This document shows, in pieces, positions 8,190-15,903 of a stretch of DNA of 56,613 nucleotides. The stretch's first letter is position 1. Each line of letters starts with the position of its first letter. The DNA comes from a virus, in IMG/VR virus record IMGVR_UViG_3300023106_000013, positions 1 through 56,613 of that record; one strand, given 5' to 3'. A program made the translations under genes and the position numbers. The notes under the pieces were generated by a model. The model ran no database searches, was not told the origin of the DNA, and saw nothing but the letters and a program-made list of their open reading frames with translations.

Positions 8190-10515
8190 TTGTCGGACCC
8201 TTTGGCTTCATGGCTGCAACCATAGCTGTCTGTCGCGCCTGTTCGGCCTGCTGATCTAGCTTGTCGTACTCAAGCTGCGTATCAATCGCCAACTCCTCGC
8301 GCTTGAACTGCTGTTCGGCTGCAAACCGCGCATCCTCAGAGATTTGACGCTGTGCCTCTAGGGCCGCTTCTGCATCGAGAGAAAGCTGCGTTGTTTGGAT
8401 ATCCGCGCCAAGCTGGGCCTCTTCACGCGCCACCGCAACCTGAGCATCCAACTGCTTGGCCTGCGCATTGCCCTCAGCCTTGATCTGTTCCTTCATGGCC
8501 TCAGTCTGGGGCTTAGAGGCAATCTCTTGCTCCTTGAGGCCAATCTCACGTTCGCGCAAGGCCATCTCGGCGGTCTTATACATGCCGTCCTGTTCGACCT
8601 TCTTAGTCTCAATCCCGACCATGGCCTTCTTGTACTCAGCCTCAGCGGCGTTCTTTTCCGCATCAGGGTTGGGCTGAGGAGGCGTGTTGCTCATCGTATC
8701 AATCCATTCATCAATAGACGACATGAGCGCACGGGGCGGGCGGTAAACGTCGAGATTCCACTTGAGGATTTCACCAGCAGCAGCCGAACCCCCACTCTGG
8801 ATCATCGGCATAAGCGCCTGCATGCCTGTAGCCAGAGCGGCAAGGAACTCATTGCGCATCTGCTTCTCGGCCATCTCATCGGGGTAGATCGTGGAATCTG
8901 TCTCGATATCGAAAATGAACGGGTCGGTCTTGGTATCGTTCAGAAGCTCTTTGACCATTTCAACGGTAACAGCAGCAGCGGATTTCTTCACCGCCTCAGT
9001 TGCCTCGGAAATGATCTGCTGTGTCTGCTGCTGGGCTTGCTGAGCGGCCTCTTGGGCCTTCTGAGGGTCTTGAGCGGCTAACTGCTCAATCTGCCCTTCA
9101 ATCTCATCGATCTGCTCTTTGGCCTTGGTTTCAATCTCTTTGATTTCGCGCTTCACTTCCGCATTGGTAGGAAGCTGCATTTGCGCCATCTTGAGAAGCG
9201 TATCGATATTGAACTCTTCAGCGAATATCTCAACCATGATGCGGCCTGCATCACGGGCAATGCGCTCTAGGCCCTTCACTCGGTCCCGGCTGCGGGCTGA
9301 TGTGTGCTGTACCTTGATCTGCTGAGCACCAAGCGTTTCGTTCGGGTCACTATCCCCGCGCTGAATATCAGCTACGCCAAGAAGCTCTTGAACGTTACCA
9401 ATAAGCTCACGGCGCTCCTCAACAGCAGCTAGGATGGTCTGTGCTACTTGGTCAATCGGGAGCCATTCAACCAGCGGGCCAGAGCCGGTGTTCATTGAAG
9501 CGATAGGCACGATGATAAAGCTGTCGCCCGAATGCTTTCGATAAGCAGCTTGAACGGCCTCGCCTAGATCGGAACCCGCAGCGGGAACAATACCCGCCAC
9601 AATTAGCTGTTCCGCAAGGTCATGGATTTTCTGGGTGAGGAGGTTGATCGTCTCAAGCTGGCCCTGGATATAAACCATGTCAGGCACAGGGACGAGGCTA
9701 CGGCGCTGGCGTGTGCCATAGGCAGGCTCAGGACATGGGAAGAATCCCTTGAGCTTCAGATGTGGCTCTTCACGTTCCAGAATGTCGGGAAGGCCATCGC
9801 AAATCCAGATGACCTTCTTTTCGTTGCGGTCCCAGATTTCCCATACAGCAGCTTTATTGACGGTATCTTTGACGCCGTTAGTGCTGGAATCTCTCGCCTG
9901 CTCAGTGCGCTTCTCAGTGTAGGTCGCATCATCTGCAACGCCTTCACCGAACCGATCACGCATTTCCTTCTTGGTCATCCAAGCGCGACGGGCAACCCAG
10001 CTAACCTCAGTCCACTTACGAACTGGATCATGCGCGAAATCATCGCGATCCAAGTCCTCAATGCAGACCTTTTCCTCTCCATCATCCTCGTAGCTTACCC
10101 AAAGCTGCCCACGCGAGTTGATCGCTAGATCATCACGGACGCCAAGCATGGAAGAATTGATGTTGGTTAGGTCGAACCCTGCAATTGCAGAACGCTCAAG
10201 CAATTCAGCCGTTACGCGCTTGACCGGCTTACGGTCCTGAAACTTTGTCGTTACAACCGGAATGGGCGGGCGGGAATAGATAGACGGCTTGATAACCTCC
10301 ATCGAAGCCCAGAACAGATCATACTCACGGTCTACAATCGCCATCTCTGTAAGCGTAATGCCAGATAGGCTTTGGAGGCCGGAGTAAACACGGTCGATCT
10401 GGTCGCACCGATGAAACCAGCGGTCAAATTCCTTGCGATAGCACTCAATGGCCTCCAGATAGGGAGCCGCTGATTTCGGATCGACGCTGTGAGGCTCGCT
10501 ATCGCCAAATGCCAT
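8179..10515 (-). CDS. Portal protein, P22-like, copy A
   Basis: The 778-residue protein has the length and layout of P22-type portals: an N-terminal wing with helices and CYRKEFDRWFHRCDQIDRVY near 25-45, a core with DNA-facing helices, and a very long C-terminal Gln/Glu/Ala coiled-coil region (about 460-530 and 650-778) like a barrel. It forms the 12-fold ring through which the terminase packs DNA. It follows the Ig-like gene and the terminase. Residues about 296-348 (9472-9630) are replaced relative to copy B, whereas the last ~450 residues are identical. Confidence 0.85.
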   Translation of the reverse strand: MAFGDSEPHSVDPKSAAPYLEAIECYRKEFDRWFHRCDQIDRVYSGLQSLSGITLTEMAIVDREYDLFWASMEVIKPSIYSRPPIPVVTTKFQDRKPVKRVTAELLERSAIAGFDLTNINSSMLGVRDDLAINSRGQLWVSYEDDGEEKVCIEDLDRDDFAHDPVRKWTEVSWVARRAWMTKKEMRDRFGEGVADDATYTEKRTEQARDSSTNGVKDTVNKAAVWEIWDRNEKKVIWICDGLPDILEREEPHLKLKGFFPCPEPAYGTRQRRSLVPVPDMVYIQGQLETINLLTQKIHDLAEQLIVAGIVPAAGSDLGEAVQAAYRKHSGDSFIIVPIASMNTGSGPLVEWLPIDQVAQTILAAVEERRELIGNVQELLGVADIQRGDSDPNETLGAQQIKVQHTSARSRDRVKGLERIARDAGRIMVEIFAEEFNIDTLLKMAQMQLPTNAEVKREIKEIETKAKEQIDEIEGQIEQLAAQDPQKAQEAAQQAQQQTQQIISEATEAVKKSAAAVTVEMVKELLNDTKTDPFIFDIETDSTIYPDEMAEKQMRNEFLAALATGMQALMPMIQSGGSAAAGEILKWNLDVYRPPRALMSSIDEWIDTMSNTPPQPNPDAEKNAAEAEYKKAMVGIETKKVEQDGMYKTAEMALREREIGLKEQEIASKPQTEAMKEQIKAEGNAQAKQLDAQVAVAREEAQLGADIQTTQLSLDAEAALEAQRQISEDARFAAEQQFKREELAIDTQLEYDKLDQQAEQARQTAMVAAMKPKGPTNER

Positions 10516-11034
10516 TTACGCTGCAATCACGGCTGCGGTTGGAAGGCTGGTAGCAGATAAGCTGCCATTGGAGTTTGTCGCAGTGACGCGCACCCGAATG
10601 ACCTGACCAATCTGCCCAACAATGGGAGTATAGGTGTTAGCCGTTGCCCCGACGATATCAACGTTGTTCGCTGTCCACTGTCGAGCGTATGTGTTACCCG
10701 TTCCAGTGAACGTGCCCTGCGTACTCGTGAGAACCTGCCCAACCTGCGCCGTGCCCATGATCGTCGGGAGAACCGTATTGCGAGGAGTACTCACCGCCTT
10801 GGCAATTACGACTGCAACACCCGGAACAATCGACCCCTCAGCTAGCAGATCAGCCGATACGGTCCCCGCTGTAATGCCAGAGGCAAGGTTCAGCGCATCG
10901 AGAGGGACTAGGCCGCTTTCGAGCAGTCTGTTGATGTTCCCCGTACCGGCTGCGATCTGTCGTTGAATCTCTAGCCCTAGCTCAGCAGACACGCCAAGGG
11001 ATTGGAGGCTTTGGGCAAGGTCAAATACCGGCAT
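10516..11034 (-). CDS. Virion protein with Ig-like C-terminal domain, copy A
   Basis: The 172-residue product has a helical N-terminus (about 1-75) and a C-terminal Ig-like fold (about 85-172) with the usual GTAQVGQVL, YARQW and RVRVTATNSNG signatures. Such domains decorate phage heads and weakly bind cell surfaces. The start at 11034 is chosen because AGGTGG precedes it and copy B starts at the matching site; the longer frame in copy A is not shared. The stop abuts the portal start. Confidence 0.7.
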   Translation of the reverse strand: MPVFDLAQSLQSLGVSAELGLEIQRQIAAGTGNINRLLESGLVPLDALNLASGITAGTVSADLLAEGSIVPGVAVVIAKAVSTPRNTVLPTIMGTAQVGQVLTSTQGTFTGTGNTYARQWTANNVDIVGATANTYTPIVGQIGQVIRVRVTATNSNGSLSATSLPTAAVIAA

Positions 11035-11101
11035 TGGTCCACCTATGTCGAACGATTGAATCCTTTTACCACGCGTTTGACGAACGAACAAGGCAAACAA
11101 A

Positions 11102-11132
11102 AGCCCCGTCACCGGGGGATGGCAACGGGGCT
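11102..11132 (-). terminator. Intrinsic terminator between the acidic protein gene and the Ig-like gene, copy A
   Basis: An 8-bp perfect stem (AGCCCCGT pairing with ACGGGGCT) is followed on the minus strand by CTTTTGTTTG. It lies in the 126-nt gap between 11161 and 11034, so it can attenuate or end transcription between the packaging and portal genes. The same hairpin occurs at 54113-54143. Confidence 0.7.
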
Positions 11133-11160
11133 CTAGGAGGTCAAGAAGCAGAGGAGACGA

Positions 11161-11442
11161 TTACTTATCGTTCTTCTTCTCGTCCTTGTCAACGGGTTCA
11201 TCGGCGCTATCATCACCATGCGCGGCCTGTTCTGCAAAGCCGTACTGGTTTGGATTAAGCTCAACGTGGAACTTGCCCAGATTTGGCTTCTGTCCCTGTT
11301 GGTTCTTCATCCGCTTGTTGGCCTCGTCAGCTTCGTACTGCTCGACCTTGCGGCGGTCTGCGTCGGAAATGTCTGAGGGCAGTGTGGAAAGATCGCCGGG
11401 GATGTAGCCACCAGCTTTGAGGTCTTCGATGAACTTGGTCAT
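11161..11442 (-). CDS. Small acidic protein, copy A
   Basis: A 93-residue, highly charged protein with a helical basic-acidic middle (DADRRKVEQYEADEANKRM) and an Asp/Glu/Lys-rich tail. No family is recognised. It is conserved at the same place in copy B and followed by a terminator. Confidence 0.6.
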   Translation of the reverse strand: MTKFIEDLKAGGYIPGDLSTLPSDISDADRRKVEQYEADEANKRMKNQQGQKPNLGKFHVELNPNQYGFAEQAAHGDDSADEPVDKDEKKNDK

Positions 11443-11473
11443 GACACAGTTCTCCTTGGGTTTGGGTAACGTC

Positions 11474-11713
11474 CTAGAAAGGAGTTAGTTCGATCACATC
11501 ATCAAACTCTGTCCATTGGTCGTAATGAGCTGGCAACAGAATACCGCCATCCCGCGAATAGAACCCTCCCTGCGATGTGATAGGCTTTCCCCCTATGTTC
11601 ATTTCATAGGGGTCTTTCCAGCTTACCCTATTAACCCTGAATGGGGACGAATTCTCACGCGCAATAATCATTCTGTCCTTTGGTGCAGACGACATTGACT
11701 TCCATTCGTTCAT
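11474..11713 (-). CDS. DUF551-like 'APKD' protein, copy A only
   Basis: The 79-residue product begins with W-x-SMSSAPKD and has a late YDQWTEF motif. This resembles a family of small phage/prophage proteins with W...APKD at the start; the gene at 22603-22875 is a second member. Its ATG overlaps the terminase stop as ATGA. At the same position copy B has an unrelated gene (54463-54675), so this is an exchangeable slot. Confidence 0.6.
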   Translation of the reverse strand: MNEWKSMSSAPKDRMIIARENSSPFRVNRVSWKDPYEMNIGGKPITSQGGFYSRDGGILLPAHYDQWTEFDDVIELTPF

Positions 11714-13290
11714 ATCCGTCTCCCGCCCTTCTTCGTTCTCTTGCGCTCTTCGTATGTTGGAACCCTGGATTTACCGTAGTTCTCAGGGGCTATGACTTCC
11801 GCTGGCGCTGGCAATGGCTTACCGGCCAGCATCCGGTCAATCAACTGACCAACCAACCCCAAGGCGTCAACCTGATCGTCATGGACGCCAACGGGGAAAC
11901 TCATCATCTCACTAATCAGGTCTGAGATAAAGGGCGCATCCTTGTGAATGTAGAGGCCACGCGTTGCAATCAACCCACGGAATGACTGCGCACGAATGGC
12001 CTTGTCGCCTCTGGTGGGGAACTGCTCTCTTGCCACGTAAGCCCCACGGCTAAGCTGCGCTCTGGTTAGGAATGGGCCAACGCCGGATTTGATCTGCCCT
12101 GTTTCCTCAGCCCAGCCTATCGGAGCCCATTTCAACACTAGATCACAGAACGCCTCAACCCATACATCAGAGCTTGCCTGCGCCCGCCATAGATCGAGGA
12201 GCCAAGGCTTCCCCTCTGGATCAAGGCCAACAGCCGCGTGGACCGTATAATCACCACCGTCGCTTGTCACAGCATAGTCAGAGCCGCCATAGACGCGCAT
12301 AGACGCTCTATCGGGCAGGCTGTCGGCTAGGTGTATCCATTCGCGTTTGAAATAGTCGCCGGTGTCGGGGGATGGACGCTGTTGAAACAAGGCCGACCAT
12401 GTGCGCGGCAATCTCTCAAACTTAGCCCAATGGCTTGCGGGAAACCACTCAGGCCAGATGTAATCGCCAATCTCACGGCCTAGAGGATCATCGGACCGCT
12501 CACACTTAGCCGCAAGGCAAATGACTTCCCAATCTTCACCATCACGGCCCCGGATAATGCCGCTCTCACCTGCATAGTTCTCCGGCAGGATTGAGCCGCT
12601 GAGGTCGCCATTGTGCCAGCGGGTGTTGATGATGATAAGCGATCCTCCAGGCTTGAGTCGCGTTAGAACGCTTTCCTCATACTCGGCAATGGTCCGCTCT
12701 CGAATAACCTCACTGTCCGCATCTTGACGGCCCTTGAACGGATCATCCACCACAACGCAGTCAGCTCGGTTGCCGGTAATGCCAGACAGAATACCGCCTG
12801 ACATATACTCAGAGCCATTGCCCAATGCCCACTCGTCAGCAGCAGAGCTTTCAGCGGACAAGCCAGTGCCGAACAGCGTGGTATATTTGGGCTGCTTGAT
12901 GATCGAGCGAGTTCGCCGCCCAAACTTGCGGGCCATGTCCGAACCGTAGGACACGCCAATCATGCGGTAGTTTGGTATCTTGCCCATGATCCATGAGGGA
13001 GCAACGACAGAGCCGTATGTGGACTTTGCACTACCGGGCGGCATGAGCAGCATGAGCCTGCCGTTGGGCTTCTCAATGCACCGCTGAATAGCGTCTAGGG
13101 CTAGGATGTGATGTTCAGCTAGTTCCGTCTCAACATGGGCGTTAGCCGTGTCGGAGTTTTCGTCTTGCTCGACTAGAGGCGCACCTGGAACATCAATGTA
13201 CCGTGCATACTCAGTTAAGCTGCGACGGGCTCGGCGGCGTCTCAGTAGCTCCTGCGCTGCTTCCTGCTGCGATGGCTTCAAGTTCATCAT
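11710..13290 (-). CDS. terL: Terminase large subunit, copy A
   Basis: The 526-residue motor packs DNA into the head and cuts it. Walker A is seen at about 82-91 (LMPPGSAKST), Walker B at about 178-184 (VVVDDP), a coupling SLIIINTRWH segment near 220, and a C-terminal RNase H-type nuclease with acidic residues in GGSDYAVTSDGGDY (about 340) and HDDQVDALG (about 485). The two ATGs at 13290 and 13287 are both possible. The 5' end overlaps the small terminase candidate by 80 nt, unlike copy B, which has another gene there. Downstream ATGA coupling to the APKD gene. Confidence 0.92.
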   Translation of the reverse strand: MMNLKPSQQEAAQELLRRRRARRSLTEYARYIDVPGAPLVEQDENSDTANAHVETELAEHHILALDAIQRCIEKPNGRLMLLMPPGSAKSTYGSVVAPSWIMGKIPNYRMIGVSYGSDMARKFGRRTRSIIKQPKYTTLFGTGLSAESSAADEWALGNGSEYMSGGILSGITGNRADCVVVDDPFKGRQDADSEVIRERTIAEYEESVLTRLKPGGSLIIINTRWHNGDLSGSILPENYAGESGIIRGRDGEDWEVICLAAKCERSDDPLGREIGDYIWPEWFPASHWAKFERLPRTWSALFQQRPSPDTGDYFKREWIHLADSLPDRASMRVYGGSDYAVTSDGGDYTVHAAVGLDPEGKPWLLDLWRAQASSDVWVEAFCDLVLKWAPIGWAEETGQIKSGVGPFLTRAQLSRGAYVAREQFPTRGDKAIRAQSFRGLIATRGLYIHKDAPFISDLISEMMSFPVGVHDDQVDALGLVGQLIDRMLAGKPLPAPAEVIAPENYGKSRVPTYEERKRTKKGGRRI

Positions 13291-13528
13291 CCGTTAGCGC
13301 ATTGAGCCGGGACTGAATAACGCCGCTCAACTCTACCTGCTGCATGGGCTTGCCGTCTACACGATCAGCCACTTCCTTGATGGCCCAGCTTTCACCCTCT
13401 AGTGCTTTGGATACAAGGACTTCTGCCACTTCACGCAGTTTAGTCTCACCCGTTGCGCCTTTGGCAGTGAGGGCGATGTTGAGCATGTTGGAGAAGCTGC
13501 GTTCTTTTGGAGGGCGACCACCAGCCAT
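13211..13528 (-). CDS. DUF5681-like protein, terminase small subunit candidate, copy A
   Basis: The 105-residue protein starts MAGGRPPKERSFSNML and has a helical middle with WAIKEVADRVDGKP, a pattern of DUF5681 proteins found before phage large terminases. A small terminase that recognises the packaging site is the likely role. It overlaps the large subunit start by about 80 nt. The C-terminal DDELEAIA element is also seen in the partial gene at the right edge of the window (56552-56613), its copy B counterpart. Confidence 0.65.
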   Translation of the reverse strand: MAGGRPPKERSFSNMLNIALTAKGATGETKLREVAEVLVSKALEGESWAIKEVADRVDGKPMQQVELSGVIQSRLNALTDDELEAIAAGSSAGATETPPSPSQLN

Positions 13529-13537
13529 TATTTAAAC

Positions 13538-13681
13538 TCACTTAACCTTTTGATCCATAAGTTGCGGCTTATGTAATTCGATGGCTTTCTTTACGATCAA
13601 TCTAGGCTCTCTGCCCTCTACGTGCAACATGGCTTCTTTGTCGATATCGCGGTCGGCTAGGTGCCATTCATCCGTGGTCAT
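13538..13681 (-). CDS. 47-residue hypothetical protein
   Basis: A short gene too small for routine calling. It starts at 13681 as an ATGA overlap with the gene upstream and ends 9 nt before the small terminase candidate start. The product is soluble and charged (starting MTTDEWHLADRD). GAAGAA precedes the ATG. No family recognised. Confidence 0.5.
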   Translation of the reverse strand: MTTDEWHLADRDIDKEAMLHVEGREPRLIVKKAIELHKPQLMDQKVK

Positions 13682-13875
13682 TTCTTCACCTGAGCAAGCG
13701 CCGCAAGAGCCATGGCCTTGGTTTCCTTATCTCCATCAAACGTCATACGACAGCTTGGGTGCCACAAATCGTCAATGTAAGACCCGAACACGATAGCATC
13801 TTCCTCAATGCGCTGTTCGTGCCTGATCACTGTTGCGCCACTCATCCATACGATAAATTTTTCATCAGCCATCAT
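13678..13875 (-). CDS. 65-residue hypothetical protein
   Basis: The start at 13875 is chosen because AAGGAGG lies 6 nt upstream; a longer frame to 13923 lacks this. The product has alternating charged and hydrophobic residues and a single Cys. Linked by ATGA to the 47-residue gene downstream. Confidence 0.5.
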   Translation of the reverse strand: MMADEKFIVWMSGATVIRHEQRIEEDAIVFGSYIDDLWHPSCRMTFDGDKETKAMALAALAQVKK

Positions 13876-13876
13876 C

Positions 13877-14104
13877 TCATCCCTCCTTTGTCTGATTGAT
13901 CTTGGGGTTGGAGGCTCCAGCAAGGAATGGTCCAGAATAATATCGGGCTACAGCGCCTGATGGGTATTGCCAATTATCCCCAGAGCCGCCGCAGTCCTTG
14001 CATTCTTCAGGCTTCTTTACTCCGTAGCTCCAACACGGCACCTGTCCATGGCCATCGCACGTTTGGCATTTAATGGCCTTCCCGGTTATATCGCTCATGC
14101 TCAT
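13877..14104 (-). CDS. Small zinc-ribbon protein, DnaJ-like CxxCxG repeats
   Basis: The 75-residue product carries CQTCDGHGQVPC and CKDCGGSG, two half-sites like the DnaJ cysteine-rich domain, at about 14-25 and 36-43. Four or five cysteines could bind one zinc. Such tiny phage proteins probably contact protein or nucleic acid; no specific role is visible. Starts at 14104 or 14098 are equally possible. Confidence 0.6.
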   Translation of the reverse strand: MSMSDITGKAIKCQTCDGHGQVPCWSYGVKKPEECKDCGGSGDNWQYPSGAVARYYSGPFLAGASNPKINQTKEG

Positions 14105-14131
14105 TCTCTCTCTATTTGGGTAGTGATGGGG

Positions 14132-14293
14132 TTAGGTGCCTATCTTCTCGACTTGATATCCCAGTCCCTCTAAGCGCGGGATAAGGTCATTCTGATATTT
14201 GTCTCTGTCCAGTTTATTCCCAGACTCATCACGAGCAATCCAATAATATGGCGCTGCGTCCTCTCGCTTGATGGTGGCCTTCTTATCGCTCAT
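14132..14293 (-). CDS. 53-residue hypothetical protein
   Basis: A short gene with AGGAG 7 nt before the ATG. The product (PYYWIARDESGNKLDRDKY in the middle) is basic and soluble. It sits in a run of small early genes. No family recognised. Confidence 0.55.
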   Translation of the reverse strand: MSDKKATIKREDAAPYYWIARDESGNKLDRDKYQNDLIPRLEGLGYQVEKIGT

Positions 14294-14305
14294 CTCTGCT
14301 CTCCT

Positions 14306-14578
14306 CTATTGGTTGGCTTTGGAACGGATGGCGTCCGCTGCGGCGCAAGTTCCTGCTAACCAATGGGGCGTTTCGTGGTCATGCCGAACTGTCTCAGCTA
14401 TCTTAGCGCATTCCTCGTAAGCTTGGGAGCGGGCTTGGAGGATGGCATAGGAAATGTATTCATCAATCTCCCTCTCTATTTGAGAGGCATATGGCTCGCC
14501 TATTTTTGGGTCAAATATTGAAACCCTTGCTCCTAGCCACAACCGATCCACTTTCACACCATATGGCTTATTTTTCAT
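14306..14578 (-). CDS. 90-residue hypothetical protein
   Basis: The product has a helical C-terminal half with YEECAKIAETV and AAADAIRSKA, a motif often found in phage proteins attached to Lar-like or similar short zinc domains. The start overlaps the stop of the Lar-like gene by 11 nt. Confidence 0.55.
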   Translation of the reverse strand: MKNKPYGVKVDRLWLGARVSIFDPKIGEPYASQIEREIDEYISYAILQARSQAYEECAKIAETVRHDHETPHWLAGTCAAADAIRSKANQ

Positions 14579-15101
14579 TCTTGTTTTCCCCTAGAGTGGC
14601 GATAAAGGCTTTGGCGGCATGCCATTCTGCTCGGCCTGCGTCTTCAGAGCAAACCCCTTCCAGCACCTTCACTGCTTCGGATAGACGGGCTTGGGATGCG
14701 TTAGCGCGGGTAACAGCGTGTTTCACGGCGAGCGGTAAGCCCTCAATCATTCCCGAGCTATCAGGTCCAAGATGGGCTGAACACTGGTGAATGCATCCAG
14801 CTTGTCGGTAGTTGGATTCTATTGCAAGATCACGCTCCTTCTCAAGGGTAGCGATACGTGCGGCTTGCTCCTCTATGAGGGTGTTGGAGGCGTCGTCTTG
14901 CTTCCGATCATTCCACGCCTGAGACGCAGCCAACTTCGATTCGCACCATCCTATTGGATAATTGTTTCTGCCATGACAGTGGCAATCAAGACAGAACACA
15001 TGCCATGCATAGAGCATGACGGGCTTATCTTCTGATTCGTCCTGCCTGAATACAAGGTCAGCCCCTCCGCAAAACGGGCACGGCTTTAGTTCCTCACTCA
15101 T
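14568..15101 (-). CDS. Lar-like zinc protein with C-terminal helical domain
   Basis: The 177-residue product opens with LKPCPFCGG (Cys 8 and 11), a second CLDCHCHG pair and an AWNDR motif near 63; this is the Lar (restriction alleviation) fold. Residues 70-110 are coiled-coil-like and residues about 140-177 contain LSEAVKVLEG and AAKAFIATL. Known Lar proteins reduce host type I restriction; this member may or may not do so. The start at 15101 is chosen over 15194 because of GAGGA and an ATGA overlap with the gene upstream. Confidence 0.65.
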   Translation of the reverse strand: MSEELKPCPFCGGADLVFRQDESEDKPVMLYAWHVFCLDCHCHGRNNYPIGWCESKLAASQAWNDRKQDDASNTLIEEQAARIATLEKERDLAIESNYRQAGCIHQCSAHLGPDSSGMIEGLPLAVKHAVTRANASQARLSEAVKVLEGVCSEDAGRAEWHAAKAFIATLGENKNEK

Positions 15102-15547
15102 TCCTCGTTCCTCTCTTCTGTGGTGGTTTGGATAGAGGGCTTGGGACGACGAAGGATACCCCTGCGGTGTTCGCGCATATACTCGCGCATCCAAGCCTTC
15201 TTATCGAATTTGGGTGCCGGAGCTGGGGTCGAACCAGCGTTGATGGCGTCAAAGGCCACTGTCCTGCCATTAGACGATCCGGCATTAGTATCGACGGCCT
15301 CTATGCTTCCCACCGGTTTGACCCCTTTCGGGTCGGCCTGTTTCCCCGTCAACAGCGCCGTCGATTGTGTATGGACCTCTTTTCGAGGCGGCAATGCTGA
15401 CACATCACTCTTTGGCGTAACCGGCCTGTCAGGGCTTGGAGTGCCTATCCTAACTTTGGTGAGACGATCAGGCCTCCACCCGACTGGCTTCTTAGGGCAG
15501 TCGAGCCAATTATGGGCGGGGCTTTTGCAGTACTCACAATTCTTCAT
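15098..15547 (-). CDS. Cys-rich basic protein whose frame contains a tRNA gene
   Basis: The 149-residue frame begins with C-x-x-C...C (MKNCEYCKSPAHNWLDC) and ends with a basic WMREYMREHRR helix. It resembles the 91-residue gene at 56240-56515, which has the same N-terminal cysteines and YQREYMRKRR. Codons about 88-112 are the tRNA-Gln sequence, read in frame and in sense. The stop overlaps the Lar-like start as ATGA. A weak promoter-like pair (TTGTCT and TACTCT, 17 bp apart) lies directly before the ATG. Whether a full protein is made is open. Confidence 0.5.
   Translation of the reverse strand: MKNCEYCKSPAHNWLDCPKKPVGWRPDRLTKVRIGTPSPDRPVTPKSDVSALPPRKEVHTQSTALLTGKQADPKGVKPVGSIEAVDTNAGSSNGRTVAFDAINAGSTPAPAPKFDKKAWMREYMREHRRGILRRPKPSIQTTTEERNEE
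15211..15284 (-). tRNA. tRNA-Gln (anticodon UUG) with encoded CCA
   Basis: All arms pair on the minus strand: 7-bp acceptor (TGCCGGA with TCCGGCA), 4-bp D arm (GTCT with GGAC), 5-bp anticodon arm (GTGGC with GCCAT) around CTTTGAC, 5-bp T arm (GCTGG with CCAGC) around TTCGACC, and a genomic CCA end. The loop gives anticodon TTG, reading CAA. The U1-A72 end fits glutamine tRNA; the discriminator base C is unusual. It is the only tRNA found and lies inside the 15098-15547 frame. Confidence 0.85.
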
Positions 15548-15597
15548 GTCCGTAAGAGTACACGAATCTTATGCGTAAGACAAGAACTATAAACAGA

Positions 15598-15627
15598 AAC
15601 CCCCGACATGATCAGTGCCGAGGGTTT
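15598..15627 (-). terminator. Intrinsic terminator-like hairpin
   Basis: On the minus strand an 11-bp stem with one bulged U and a 7-nt loop is followed by a T-rich stretch (TTTCTGTTTA). It lies in the 152-nt gap after the gene ending at 15700 and before the gene starting at 15547, so it separates two early operons. Confidence 0.5.
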
Positions 15628-15699
15628 CCGGGGGAGGAGATGAGCAGAACGCAAGAGGAGGGGCTTGCATCATCTTTATGCGTGGTTTGTTGGGTTAGG

Positions 15700-15903
15700 T
15701 CAAGTGGGCTTTGGAGGCAATGGAGGGCCGGAATATGGCAAAGGGCAGCTTTTCCCCACATCAGCAGCCTTTTCATCGGAGGTGAAGCTTTCTCGGGTTA
15801 TCCCGCATTCGTGCATTCCACCAGAATAGTAATGACAATGAGGGCAATCAGCGCACCTGTGGATGAAAGTCTGGATTACGCGGGCCGGGCTATATGCGCT
15901 CAT
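15700..15903 (-). CDS. 67-residue Cys/His-rich protein
   Basis: The product contains HRCADCPHCHYYSGGMHECG, a compact cluster of four cysteines and several histidines that could bind zinc, and a late Cys. The start at 15903 forms ATGA with the stop of the gene upstream, and is preferred to the longer frame. Function unknown. Confidence 0.55.
   Translation of the reverse strand: MSAYSPARVIQTFIHRCADCPHCHYYSGGMHECGITRESFTSDEKAADVGKSCPLPYSGPPLPPKPT

Larger units (their letters stand above)
1..13290. repeat. Copy A of a ~13 kb duplicated morphogenesis block
   Basis: The stretch matches 43013-56243 gene for gene. The offset is 43012 up to about position 11,034, 43011 around 11,161-11,442, and 42962 in the large terminase gene. 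From about 1,310 to 9,166 I find no difference from 44,322-52,178. Outside that there are scattered substitutions, a replaced portal segment and different small genes beside the terminase. Unit spacing suggests a ~43 kb genome. Confidence 0.9.

Noticed and set aside
8395-9081. 228-codon plus-strand frame opposite the portal gene
   Set aside because: It is Leu/Arg/His-rich because it reads the complement of a Gln/Glu/Ala coiled coil; no start signal.
13211-13290. Shorter terminase start to avoid the 80-nt overlap with the small subunit candidate
   Set aside because: The first ~30 residues align with those of copy B, which has no such overlap, so the overlapping start is kept.
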